Shown piece after piece: positions 17,336 to 25,435 of a stretch of 44,123 nt of DNA. The notes under the pieces are model-generated. The model was not told the origin of the DNA. It did no database searches and saw nothing but the letters and a program-made list of their open reading frames with translations. How positions within the stretch are numbered: the first letter of the stretch is position 1; the number at the start of each line of letters is the position of its first letter. This DNA is from Rhodocyclaceae bacterium. Its GTDB lineage: Bacteria; Pseudomonadota; Gammaproteobacteria; Burkholderiales; Rhodocyclaceae. The translations under genes and the position numbers were made by a program. The stretch covers positions 1 through 44,123 of the forward strand of contig JAOADW010000044.1 in NCBI GenBank assembly GCA_026417115.1, written 5' to 3'.

Positions 17336-18834
17336 TGCGGACGCAGCTGCGGGAACAAGATCACGTCTCGGATCGAGGGGCTATCGGTGAGCAGCATCAC
17401 GAGGCGGTCGATGCCGATGCCGCAGCCGGCCGTGGGCGGCAATCCGTATTCGAGCGCGCGGATGTAATCGGCATCGAAATACATGGCTTCCTCATCGCCG
17501 GCCTCTTTGGCCCGGGCTTGTTCGAGAAAGCGCGCGGCTTGGTCTTCGGGGTCGTTGAGCTCGGAAAAACCATTTGCGATTTCGCGTCCGACGATGTAGA
17601 GCTCGAAGCGCTCGGCGATCTCAGGATTGGCGTCTGAACGGCGAGCGAGCGGAGAGACTTCCGTCGGATAATCGATGATGAACGTGGGTTCCCAGAGTTC
17701 GGCTTCGGTGGTTTCCTCGAAGAGCTGCATCTGCAGGGTGCCCAGGCCCGCATTCGGCTTGACCTCGACCTTAAGCTCGGAAAGCTTATGCCGCAACCAG
17801 CCGGCGTCGTTCAAAAGGGAAAGGCTGTATCCGGGATGATACGCGTGAATCGCTTCGACGATGGTCATGCGGCGGAAAGGCTTCGAGAGATCGAGCGTGC
17901 GGCCTTGGTAGTCGAACACTTCCGTGCCCAGGGCCTCGCGCGCTGCATGACGAATGAGACCTTCGGTAAAGTCCATCAGGGTGCGGTAGTCGGCATAGGC
18001 CTCATAAAACTCCATCATCGTGAATTCCGGATTGTGGCGAGGAGACAAGCCCTCGTTGCGGAAATTGCGATTGATTTCGAAGACCTTCTCGAAACCGCCG
18101 ACGACCAGGCGCTTGAGATAGAGTTCCGGAGCAATGCGGAGATAGAGGTCGACGTCCAGCGCGTTGTGGTGTGTGACGAAAGGACGCGCCGAAGCGCCGC
18201 CCGGAATTGGATGCATCATGGGCGTTTCCACCTCGAGAAAGCCGTGATGCGTCATGTATTGGCGGATCGAAGCTATCAAGCGGCTTCTCGCCACGAAGGT
18301 GAAGCGTGTCTGCTCGTTGGTGATCAGATCGAGATAGCGTTGGCGATATTTCTGCTCGATGTCGACGAGGCCATGAAACTTCTCTGGCAGCGGTCGCAGC
18401 GCCTTGGCAAGCAAGCGGATCTCGCTGCATTGCACGGTTAGCTCCCCCGTCTTGGTCTTCATCAAGGTGCCTTGTGCGCCGACGATATCGCCGATGTCCC
18501 AGTGTTTGAAATCTTCATACGCTTCCATGCCCAATGCGTTTTGCGTGACATAGAGCTGGATGCGTCCGGACATGTCCTGGATGGTCAGGAAAGAAGCCTT
18601 ACCCATCACCCGCTTGAGCATGATGCGGCCGGCGACCGCCACGCTGATGGGCAATGCCTCGAGTTCTTCTTTGCTTTTGTCGCCATAGAGTTCGTCGAGC
18701 CGCGCCGCAAGGTTCTCACGGCGAAAATCATTGGCGTAGGCGCGCCCACTTTCTCGCCAGCGGCGCAGCTTCTCGCGGCGCTCGGCGATGATGTGGTTTT
18801 CGTCGCTAGCCGGCAGGGGAGTGGGATCGGTCAT
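17332..18834 (-). CDS. lysS: Lysyl-tRNA synthetase (class II)
   Basis: A 500-residue class II synthetase. An N-terminal OB-fold anticodon domain (about 60-150, [15 protein letters not shown]) precedes the catalytic domain with motif 2 ([19 protein letters not shown]) and motif 3 ([14 protein letters not shown]). The start [23 protein letters not shown] is typical of bacterial LysRS. No convincing promoter or strong ribosome binding site is seen at the ATG; the upstream unidentified frame ends nine bases before, so expression may depend on it. It is followed by mnmC with a 4-base overlap. Confidence 0.97.
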   Translation of the reverse strand: MTDPTPLPASDENHIIAERREKLRRWRESGRAYANDFRRENLAARLDELYGDKSKEELEALPISVAVAGRIMLKRVMGKASFLTIQDMSGRIQLYVTQNALGMEAYEDFKHWDIGDIVGAQGTLMKTKTGELTVQCSEIRLLAKALRPLPEKFHGLVDIEQKYRQRYLDLITNEQTRFTFVARSRLIASIRQYMTHHGFLEVETPMMHPIPGGASARPFVTHHNALDVDLYLRIAPELYLKRLVVGGFEKVFEINRNFRNEGLSPRHNPEFTMMEFYEAYADYRTLMDFTEGLIRHAAREALGTEVFDYQGRTLDLSKPFRRMTIVEAIHAYHPGYSLSLLNDAGWLRHKLSELKVEVKPNAGLGTLQMQLFEETTEAELWEPTFIIDYPTEVSPLARRSDANPEIAERFELYIVGREIANGFSELNDPEDQAARFLEQARAKEAGDEEAMYFDADYIRALEYGLPPTAGCGIGIDRLVMLLTDSPSIRDVILFPQLRPQ

Positions 18835-18843
18835 GATGAGCTT

Positions 18844-19266
18844 TCAGAAAAAATGAGAAACCATAAAGCCATGGGCGTGAGTGGCGTCGGTCTGGGGGGT
18901 GTCGTCGGTGGCGAAATCCCTAGCCGAGTGTTCTTTCGGGACGGCGAAAGGCAAGGCCTCTCGGGGGCGCCAGGGCAACTCAGCACGTCGGCCAATCAAA
19001 GGGCAAGGCGCCGTCAAGGGGGGGCGTTCGATGGCGCGCATCCGTCGTGTGTCTGCCTGGATGTCAGCCGCTGTCTCGGCAAAAATGCGCTTATCGTCGA
19101 GGTCGATCTCGCGGTTGCGACGCCGGTGCGGCCGCGCAACCTGCGGTTCGACGGCGGGGGAAAAACGGATGGCCATCGTCCCCTGGACGAGCAACGCATC
19201 GCATTCGTGACCGGCGAGCCCTTCGAGGCAGCACGCAGCCAAAGCGGTTGTCTCAGCGTCAATCAT
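18844..19266 (-). CDS. Unidentified 140-residue frame between antitoxin remnant and lysS
   Basis: An open frame of 140 codons starting at ATG 19266 (MIDAETTALAACCLEGLAG), which overlaps the end of the antitoxin-like frame by eight bases, as a toxin partner would. The sequence is rich in Arg, Ala, Pro and Asp and has three Cys near the N-terminus. I see no PIN (VapC), RelE or MazF motif and recognise no family. Third positions are fairly GC-rich, which favours coding, but the composition is not convincing. It ends nine bases before lysS. It may be a decayed or spurious frame. Confidence 0.3.
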   Translation of the reverse strand: MIDAETTALAACCLEGLAGHECDALLVQGTMAIRFSPAVEPQVARPHRRRNREIDLDDKRIFAETAADIQADTRRMRAIERPPLTAPCPLIGRRAELPWRPREALPFAVPKEHSARDFATDDTPQTDATHAHGFMVSHFF

Positions 19267-19488
19267 CGGAAGCGTTCTTGGGGAGTCGTCGATCACGATT
19301 TTCGACTGCGGCGGAGGGCTTCAGGTTGGCACGACACTCTGCCAGGGGACGGCCCATGGGTTTTGCCGGCGCGTACGACAAAAAACGCGCACTTGGCCTG
19401 CCACGGCGCGTGACGATCACCTCGTCGGCATCGGCGAATAGCTTTTTTTCGGGGCCAGAAAGTCCATCGCGGCCTCGCGGAGGGTCAC
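19259..19488 (-). pseudogene. Phd/YefM-like antitoxin remnant with frameshift
   Basis: Two overlapping frames together spell a Phd-type antitoxin: VTLREAAMDFLAPKK in one, then LFADADEVIVTRRGRPSARF and PAKPMGRPLAE in the other. They meet at a run of seven A on the minus strand (19449-19443); one extra A would join them. As written the first frame stops at a TGA soon after. Antitoxins of this family repress their own operon through the N-terminal domain and bind the toxin with the C-terminus. The only start in the first frame is GTG 19488, without a clear ribosome binding site. Either a pseudogene, a sequencing indel or a slippage site. Confidence 0.55.
19443..19449 (-). other. A7 homopolymer at the antitoxin frameshift
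   Basis: Seven A on the minus strand lie at the junction of the two antitoxin frames. A length change by one base would restore a single frame. Confidence 0.6.
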
Positions 19489-19644
19489 GGTGTGCCCAAG
19501 GCGAAATCCCTTGCGACACGACGTGCATTATTGTGTCACACTGGCCGCCCTCCTGACAAGGCCGCAAGTTCGTGGGATCCTGTGGATTTGCGAGGTAGGC
19601 GGCTACCTGAAAAGCGTGGTGAGGAGAGCTTCCACAGGCTGGGC
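19489..19644. other. Gene-free stretch with a short inverted repeat
   Basis: No convincing gene. AGGTAG (19593-19598) and CTACCT (19603-19608) form a perfect 6-bp inverted repeat with a 4-base loop, just beyond the stop of the last chemotaxis-operon gene. There is no T run, so it is only a possible terminator. A TGTGGATTT at about 19581-19589 resembles a degenerate DnaA box. Confidence 0.35.
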
Positions 19645-20517
19645 CTATTTCAAAGCAGCGACGAGGGAATCGACTTCTTTTGTCGACTCGTTCAAAATGC
19701 TGGTCAGGGTTTGCTGGTCGACCAGCATTTCGATATGCGCGCAGCGCAATTCAGAGGGCAAGCGGGCATCGCCTTGCCAATAAAGCGGTGAAGGGATCGG
19801 TGCGATCTCCTCCGCGAGCAAGAGCGTGTCTCCCAACGAGACCGGCGGGAGTGCGAGATAACCTTCCCACAGTTGGGTGATGGCCAACGAGATCCCCTTG
19901 GGAACCTCGAGCGCAGAAAGAAGGGCTGTGCCCACGATCGCTTCGCCCTGTGATTGCCAGGCCAAAGGCAGACCACGCGACAGTTCAGGGACGTCGCCGG
20001 CATGCGCCAGGAGGTAGAAGCCTGCGACTTCATGCAGGATGCCCGCGAACAACGCAGCCTCGGGGTCTTGGTGCGTGACGCGGCGGGCGATGATTTGCGC
20101 CAAGGCCGCCACATGGATCGTATGCTGCCAGAGCTGATGGGCGAGGGCCGCTAAGCGTGGTTGTTTGGGTTGTTCGGCAAGCTGCCGCACCAGCAGCGAC
20201 ATGGCGAGTGCCCGTACTGTATTTAAGCCGATACGGGCAATGGCCTGCTTGACGTCGGCGATTTCTCGTCCGCTCCGATTATAGGTGACGGAATTCGCGA
20301 CGGCGACGACGCGCGCGGCAAGAAGAGGCTCGGCACGGATCAGTTTGGCGAGATGATCGAGCGAGCACTCGGCATCCTCGACGGCTCGCTTGATCTGCAG
20401 GAGCAAGGCTGCCGATGAAGTGAAAAGAATCTCGCCGCTGCCGGCCTTGGCGGCAAGAAAGCGATAGCGATTTATTGCGGCAGAATCGGATGCCTCATTG
20501 GTGGATTCAGCGTCCAT
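19645..20517 (-). CDS. HDOD-domain protein at the end of the chemotaxis operon
   Basis: A 290-residue HDOD protein, domain roughly residues 25-225. It shows the canonical features better than the one at 422: IKRAVEDAECSLDHLAKLI, then the EPLLAARVVAVANSV helix and ADVKQAIARIGLNTVRALAM. ATG 20517 has AGGGATG just upstream; the longer frame from TTG 20544 overlaps the cheD stop but lacks a binding site. The gene is the last of the chemotaxis operon, so it may be an output or scaffold for that pathway (inference). HDOD proteins are often tied to c-di-GMP and type IV pilus control. Confidence 0.85.
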   Translation of the reverse strand: MDAESTNEASDSAAINRYRFLAAKAGSGEILFTSSAALLLQIKRAVEDAECSLDHLAKLIRAEPLLAARVVAVANSVTYNRSGREIADVKQAIARIGLNTVRALAMSLLVRQLAEQPKQPRLAALAHQLWQHTIHVAALAQIIARRVTHQDPEAALFAGILHEVAGFYLLAHAGDVPELSRGLPLAWQSQGEAIVGTALLSALEVPKGISLAITQLWEGYLALPPVSLGDTLLLAEEIAPIPSPLYWQGDARLPSELRCAHIEMLVDQQTLTSILNESTKEVDSLVAALK

Positions 20518-20540
20518 TGCATCCCTATGCGCAATTTGCG

Positions 20541-21143
20541 TCAAAACAATTCAATTTTCTTGTTCTGGCCTTGAACCACTGCTTGGGCTTTGAGCATGGT
20601 CTGTTCATATTCGCTTTCCGCTTTGATCATGGCCATCACTTCTGGGCGGTTGATGGGGTTGCGCCGACAGAAGACATCGCCGCTCGTGGGGTCGATGATG
20701 ACTTTGCGCGACCACGGACCGCCAAAATCGAAAGCGAGCAAAGGGATGCCTTCGCGTTCGAGCCAAGCCTTTGCGAATTCGGCATTGCGCTCGCCGATCG
20801 CCATCTGTATCGAATCGACGATGTTTCCTCCGCCGAAAGCCTTGGCGACGAGGCGCGAGCGCGAGGCGCCGCGGGCATACATGGCGTTGAGCAATACCTC
20901 CATGGCATAGTCCCCATTGAGGATGATGTCCTCTTCCCGCATGTTTTTCGTGCGGCTGGGAAGGAGGAAATGATTCATGCCCGCGAGCCCCAGTTTCGGA
21001 TCGTAAAAGCATACGGCCACGCAGGAGCCGAGCAGGGTGGCGATCGGTTTTTCGTGGTGTACTGCCCATTCGCCAGGGTTGATGTTGATCGCAATGCGTT
21101 CGAGCTCACGCGCAAAGGAAGCGGGAGAAGCTGCACTGGGCAT
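20541..21143 (-). CDS. cheD: Chemoreceptor glutamine deamidase CheD
   Basis: A 200-residue enzyme that converts specific glutamines of chemoreceptors to glutamate. The catalytic cysteine is Cys41 in LLGSCVAV and the catalytic histidine is His58 in GMNHFLLP. The ATG at 21143 begins five bases after the cheB stop; the longer upstream frame to 21254 lies inside cheB. The C-terminus continues past the catalytic fold as a 45-residue tail ending KKIELF. That ending is shared with the CheZ-like receptor protein of the same operon. There is no cheC here. Confidence 0.94.
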   Translation of the reverse strand: MPSAASPASFARELERIAININPGEWAVHHEKPIATLLGSCVAVCFYDPKLGLAGMNHFLLPSRTKNMREEDIILNGDYAMEVLLNAMYARGASRSRLVAKAFGGGNIVDSIQMAIGERNAEFAKAWLEREGIPLLAFDFGGPWSRKVIIDPTSGDVFCRRNPINRPEVMAMIKAESEYEQTMLKAQAVVQGQNKKIELF

Positions 21144-21148
21144 GGCTT

Positions 21149-22216
21149 TTAGCGGCCGTAAGCAATCATTTCCTGAGGTATGCCGTGCAGGGGCAGCACT
21201 TTGTCGACTCCTCCGAGCTCGATGGCCATCTTTGGCATGCCGAAGACGACACAAGTGGTTTCATCCTCTGCAATGGTGAGGGCGCCTGCATCGTGCATTT
21301 CTTTCATGCCACGCGCGCCATCATCGCCCATGCCCGTCATGATGATGCCCATGGCATTCCTTCCCGCTGCTTGGGCGACCGAGCGAAAGAGCACATCGAC
21401 CGAAGGCTTGTGTCGATTGACCGGCGGGCCATCTCTGACCTCGACATAATATTGCGCGCCGCTACGCTTGAGCATCATGTGGCGCCCGCCTGGGGCGATC
21501 AAGGCGCGACCCGGGAGCACGCGGTCGCCATCTTTGGCTTCACGCACCTCGATTTCGCAGAGATCGTTCAAGCGTTCGGCGAACATCGCCGTGAATTTCT
21601 CTGGCATGTGCTGCACGATCACGATGCCGGGAATGACGCGCGGTAGCTGGGTGAGTATGGCTTCGAGAGCCTGCGTGCCGCCCGTCGAAGTGCCAATCGC
21701 AATGACCTTGTCTGTCGTTTCAGTCAGGGCGCTCATGTTCTGCAGGGCGGCAGACGCCGCAGGGCTGCCCGGTTTGGGGCGCACCGCTGCCAAAGTAGGG
21801 ATCAGGTGGCGCATGTTGGCTCGGGCGGCGGCGCGCACGGCCGAGACGATGTCATCGCTCGCGTCTTGCAGGAACTGTTTGACCCCCAGTTTGGGTTTGG
21901 TGATGATCGTCAGTGCGCCCGCTGCGAGCGCTTCCAGAGTGGTAGCTGCCCCCTTTTCCGTGAGAGAAGAGCAAACGACCGTGGGCGTGGGATGCTCGCT
22001 CATGATTTTCCTAAGGAAAGTCAAGCCATCCATGCGCGGCATCTCGATGTCGGTGACGATCACGTCAGGCCACACCTGGCTCATTTTTTCGAGCGCGTAA
22101 ATCGGATCGGGGCAGGCGGCGATCACCTCGATATCGGGCTGTCGTTGGAGGATCTCTTTGTTGACCTGACGCACGACGGCCGAGTCGTCGATGATGATGA
22201 CTTTGATTTTTGACAT
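21149..22216 (-). CDS. cheB: Chemotaxis methylesterase/amidase CheB
   Basis: A 355-residue response regulator that demethylates chemoreceptors. The receiver domain has DD at 10-11, phospho-acceptor Asp56 in [12 protein letters not shown], and is joined by a linker of about 40 residues to the esterase domain. The catalytic serine is Ser177 in GTSTGG; the histidine lies in IVQHMPEKF and the aspartate in [10 protein letters not shown]. Starts three bases after the cheR stop; followed by cheD. Confidence 0.96.
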   Translation of the reverse strand: MSKIKVIIIDDSAVVRQVNKEILQRQPDIEVIAACPDPIYALEKMSQVWPDVIVTDIEMPRMDGLTFLRKIMSEHPTPTVVCSSLTEKGAATTLEALAAGALTIITKPKLGVKQFLQDASDDIVSAVRAAARANMRHLIPTLAAVRPKPGSPAASAALQNMSALTETTDKVIAIGTSTGGTQALEAILTQLPRVIPGIVIVQHMPEKFTAMFAERLNDLCEIEVREAKDGDRVLPGRALIAPGGRHMMLKRSGAQYYVEVRDGPPVNRHKPSVDVLFRSVAQAAGRNAMGIIMTGMGDDGARGMKEMHDAGALTIAEDETTCVVFGMPKMAIELGGVDKVLPLHGIPQEMIAYGR

Positions 22217-22219
22217 TCT

Positions 22220-23053
22220 TTACCTAGGCAACTGATAAATGGTGGGCTTGATGAGCTTCAGGGCGTCGCAGATGCCGGTCAAGCTTTCAGAGTGGCCGAT
22301 GAACAAATAGCCGCCGGGAACGAGTTTTTCGATGATACGCCGGATGACCTGGCGCTTGACCTCGGTATCGAAATAGATCATCACGTTGCGCAAGAAGATG
22401 AGCTGGAACTTTCCGATCTCTGGGAGGGGGGCATTCAGGTTGATCTGCAGAAACTGAGTGTGTTTTTTCAGTTCCGGCGCGATGAGGAAAGCGCCAGCCA
22501 TACTGCGCACGCCTTTGAGGCAATATTTCTTGAGATATTCCTGAGGAAGGCCACGCGTGCGATCGAGCCAATAGAGGCCGCGTTGGGCCACGGCGAGCAC
22601 CTGCGTGCTGATGTCGGAGCCGAGAACGCTCCAGTTTCCATGGAGGCCGAGCTCGTCCGCGAGCACCATGGCGATCGTATAGACCTCCTCGCCGGTCGAG
22701 GCTGCGGCGCTCCAGACGGAAAATGGCCGCCCGGGAGGGTGGTTAGGCAAGATCGTCTGGCGCAAAAACTCGAAATGGTTTTCCTCGCGGAAGAAGTAGG
22801 TCTCGTTGGTGGTCAAGAGATCCACCATGATCTGGCGTTCTTCAGGGTCTTTGCCGCTTGCGACGAGCTGGTAATACTCGGCAAAACTATTGAGGCCAAG
22901 CGCCTTGAGCCGCTTGCTGAGACGGCCCACCAGCAGCGCTTTCTTCGAATCGAGCAGCGAGATGCCAGCAATTTGATAGATGAGGCGTTGAAAGCGAGCG
23001 AAATCCGCATCGCTGATTGCGAAGGCGTTGTTCATAGGCGATGCATCAAACAT
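22220..23053 (-). CDS. cheR: Chemotaxis methyltransferase CheR
   Basis: A 277-residue SAM-dependent enzyme that methylates receptor glutamates. The N-terminal helical domain ends near residue 85, and the SAM site reads WSAAASTGEEVYTIAM, followed by DISTQVLAVAQRG and FLRNVMIYF. The beta-subdomain that docks receptor C-terminal pentapeptides is present by length. The ATG may be 23053 or 23035; neither has a clear ribosome binding site. It lies 146 bases after cheW, in a stretch with a weak inverted repeat (23141-23146/23163-23168), so expression may drop here. Confidence 0.94.
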   Translation of the reverse strand: MFDASPMNNAFAISDADFARFQRLIYQIAGISLLDSKKALLVGRLSKRLKALGLNSFAEYYQLVASGKDPEERQIMVDLLTTNETYFFREENHFEFLRQTILPNHPPGRPFSVWSAAASTGEEVYTIAMVLADELGLHGNWSVLGSDISTQVLAVAQRGLYWLDRTRGLPQEYLKKYCLKGVRSMAGAFLIAPELKKHTQFLQINLNAPLPEIGKFQLIFLRNVMIYFDTEVKRQVIRRIIEKLVPGGYLFIGHSESLTGICDALKLIKPTIYQLPR

Positions 23054-23140
23054 GCGCTGAACCGTGGCCTAGGCAGGCATGTTGCGGAATGGCAGACATC
23101 CTCGGAAAAGCCCATCAGTAAGAGAGATAGAGAGAAGGAA

Positions 23141-23168
23141 GGGCGGTTTGCGCCTTTATTCGCCGCCC
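23141..23168 (-). terminator. Possible weak terminator between cheW and cheR
   Basis: GGGCGG (23141-23146) and CCGCCC (23163-23168) are inverted, with a 16-base loop. On the minus strand a pyrimidine-rich TTCCTTCTCTCT follows. Pairing is short and no pure T run is present, so attenuation is only a possibility. Confidence 0.25.
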
Positions 23169-23199
23169 GCTGCCCTCTTTCCCTCCCAGCCAATGTCGC

Positions 23200-23757
23200 T
23201 CATGCGGCGGCGGAGAGCGCTTCGTGCCCCCCTTCGGCGGCTTTGACGAGCAGGGCCATGTCATCCACGGACAGGACCTTTTGGATGTCGAGGATGATGA
23301 CGAATTTGCCGCCGATCTTGCCCATGCCGGCGATGAAATCGGTGCGGATCCTCGCGCCGAAGGCCGGTGCAGGCTCGATATCGCCCGCGGGAATTTCGAG
23401 GACCTCGGAGACGGCGTCAACCATAATGCCTATGTCATGTTTGTTGTCGTTCTGCTGGACTTCGACGATGACGATGCAGGTGCGCCGCTGCACCTCAGAG
23501 GGGCCGCCGCCAAAGCGGGCGGCGAGGTCGATGACGGGAACCACGGCGCCGCGCAAGTTGATGACGCCGCGGATGAAGGCAGGCATCATCGGAATTTCCG
23601 TCAGATTGCCATACTCGATGATCTCTTTGATGTTGAGGATGCCAATGGCGAACATCTCACCGCCCAAGGTGAAGGTCAGGTATTGATGCGTCTCGCCGCT
23701 ATGGGTGGCGCTGGCGGAGACAGGCAGCGTCGCTGGAGCCTTGATCAGATCTCCCAT
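23200..23757 (-). CDS. cheW: Chemotaxis coupling protein CheW
   Basis: A 185-residue adaptor linking receptors to CheA. The CheW fold starts at QYLTFTLGGEMFAIGI and shows the usual IPMMPAFIRGVINLRGAVVPVIDLA segment and the late IGGKFVIILDI strand. About 22 Ala/Ser/Thr-rich residues precede the fold and 15 follow it. It lies 12 bases after the mcp stop and 146 bases before cheR. Confidence 0.95.
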   Translation of the reverse strand: MGDLIKAPATLPVSASATHSGETHQYLTFTLGGEMFAIGILNIKEIIEYGNLTEIPMMPAFIRGVINLRGAVVPVIDLAARFGGGPSEVQRRTCIVIVEVQQNDNKHDIGIMVDAVSEVLEIPAGDIEPAPAFGARIRTDFIAGMGKIGGKFVIILDIQKVLSVDDMALLVKAAEGGHEALSAAA

Positions 23758-23769
23758 GACGATGTCCTC

Positions 23770-25398
23770 TCAGAAACGTTCGAAATCTGCTTCCGTATGG
23801 AGCGCAGCGGAATGAAAGGAACGGACATCTTTCGACGTTGCCGGCCTGCTGGTCGATGGCGTCGCTCTGGCCGTCTTTTTCTCGCTTGCTCTTTCCGTAT
23901 TCTGCAGATGGAAAAAGCCCATGAGTTCTTGCAGCTGACTTGCTTGACCGCTCATTTCCTCTGCTGTTGCAGCCAGCTCTTCCGAAGCCGAGGCGTTTTG
24001 TTGCGTCGCTTTGTTGAGCTGCCCCATTGCGCTGCTGATTTGGCTTACGCCTTGGCTTTGTTCCTGGCTTGCTGCCGCGATTTCTTGAACGAGGTCGGAA
24101 GTCTTCTTGATCGTGGGCACCATTTCGTTCAATAGCTGGCCTGCTCTTTCCGCCAACTTGACCGAAGAGGCCGCGACTTGACTGATCTCTTGGGCAGCGA
24201 CTTGCGACCGTTCGGCGAGTTTCCTGACCTCGGCGGCGACGACGGCAAAGCCTTTGCCATGTTCTCCGGCTCGTGCGGCCTCGATCGCGGCATTGAGGGC
24301 GAGCAAGTTCGTTTGATAGGCGATGTCGTCGATGATGCCGATCTTGTCGGCGATTTGTTTCATCGCATCGACGGTTTCTTTCACCGCTCGGCCGCCTTCT
24401 TCCGCCTGCTGGGCTGCCTGGCTCGCCATCTGGTCGGTGACCTTGGCATTTTCGCTGTTCTGGCTGATCGAGGCGTTCATTTGCTCGATCGAGGCGGTGG
24501 TTTCCTCGACCGATGCCGCTTGCTGGGACGAAGACTGGGACAGCGATTGCGCAGTGGCCGAAACCTGGTTCGCGGCATTGTTGAGCGCATCGGAGGCGGT
24601 GTTGACTTCGCCGATGATCTCCGTGAGCTTGGCGATCATCTTTTCCATTGCGCCGAGCAAAAGCCCTACCTCATCGCGTCGATCGGCCTTTACCTTCACC
24701 GTGAGATCGCCTTGGGCGATCGCCTCGGCGGCAGCGGCCGCTTCGCTGAGCGGGGCGGTGATGCTCCGGGTGATGAGCCAGGCGAAAAGCAGGGCGATCA
24801 CGATCGAAATCAGCGAAAGCACGATCACCAGTGTCTCGGCCTTCTGGGCCGATTCTTCGGCTGCCTTGCCGCTTTCTTCCGTCAGCTTCGTTTGATATTC
24901 GATCAGATCATTGACGTTCTTGAGGTATTCGCGGAAGGTGTTTCTAAGCTCGCCCATCAGCAATTCCCTGGCTTCCTCCCGCTTTCCGGCCCGCATCAGT
25001 TGGTCGTATTTTTCCTGTAACGGGATATAGGCTTGGCGGCTGGCGATCATTCTTGCGAGAATGGCTTTGCCTTCCTCGCTTTTGATCGTGGCCTTCAGCT
25101 TTTCGATGTTTTCGCCGATTTTTGCGCGCTCGGGAGGCACCCGGTCGAGCTCCCGAATCATCTCTTCTTCGCTTTTGACGAGCATGGCGTTGCGTTGATA
25201 GCGGGCGATGTTATTGACCGAGTCGATGATGTGGTTCGCCCACACCGTCTTGGCGAAGCGGTCTTTGATCAGAAAGGTGATCTCTTCGTTGAGATGCTTG
25301 AGCTGGAAATAAGAGATCGCAGAGATGGCGACGAGCAGGATCAGCAAGAGGGTAAAGCCGATCCCGAGGCGGAGACCGATCTTTAGATTTTTGAACAT
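23770..25398 (-). CDS. Methyl-accepting chemotaxis protein, 4-helix-bundle sensor
   Basis: A 542-residue transmembrane chemoreceptor. TM1 is at about residues 9-31 ([19 protein letters not shown]), an all-helical periplasmic sensor of the 4HB_MCP type fills about 32-185, TM2 is about 188-211, then a HAMP domain ([19 protein letters not shown]) and a full signalling hairpin with the conserved tip [20 protein letters not shown]. The tail is a flexible Ser/Thr/Arg linker ending DFERF, an aromatic-x-x-aromatic pentapeptide that fits the CheR tether pattern. ATG 25398 has GGAGG nearby; the upstream 48 codons of open frame cross the intergenic gap and are not used. Confidence 0.95.
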   Translation of the reverse strand: MFKNLKIGLRLGIGFTLLLILLVAISAISYFQLKHLNEEITFLIKDRFAKTVWANHIIDSVNNIARYQRNAMLVKSEEEMIRELDRVPPERAKIGENIEKLKATIKSEEGKAILARMIASRQAYIPLQEKYDQLMRAGKREEARELLMGELRNTFREYLKNVNDLIEYQTKLTEESGKAAEESAQKAETLVIVLSLISIVIALLFAWLITRSITAPLSEAAAAAEAIAQGDLTVKVKADRRDEVGLLLGAMEKMIAKLTEIIGEVNTASDALNNAANQVSATAQSLSQSSSQQAASVEETTASIEQMNASISQNSENAKVTDQMASQAAQQAEEGGRAVKETVDAMKQIADKIGIIDDIAYQTNLLALNAAIEAARAGEHGKGFAVVAAEVRKLAERSQVAAQEISQVAASSVKLAERAGQLLNEMVPTIKKTSDLVQEIAAASQEQSQGVSQISSAMGQLNKATQQNASASEELAATAEEMSGQASQLQELMGFFHLQNTERASEKKTARATPSTSRPATSKDVRSFHSAALHTEADFERF

Positions 25399-25435
25399 GG
25401 GCTTCCTCCGTGAGATGCAAATGCGGGTGATGAAA

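Noticed and set aside
18472-19413. A 313-codon plus-strand frame across lysS and the upstream region
   Set aside because: Its first half is antisense to lysS and the remainder shows no domain.
22292-23686. A 464-codon plus-strand frame opposite cheR and cheW
   Set aside because: It crosses two real genes and the gap between them and shows no recognisable domain.
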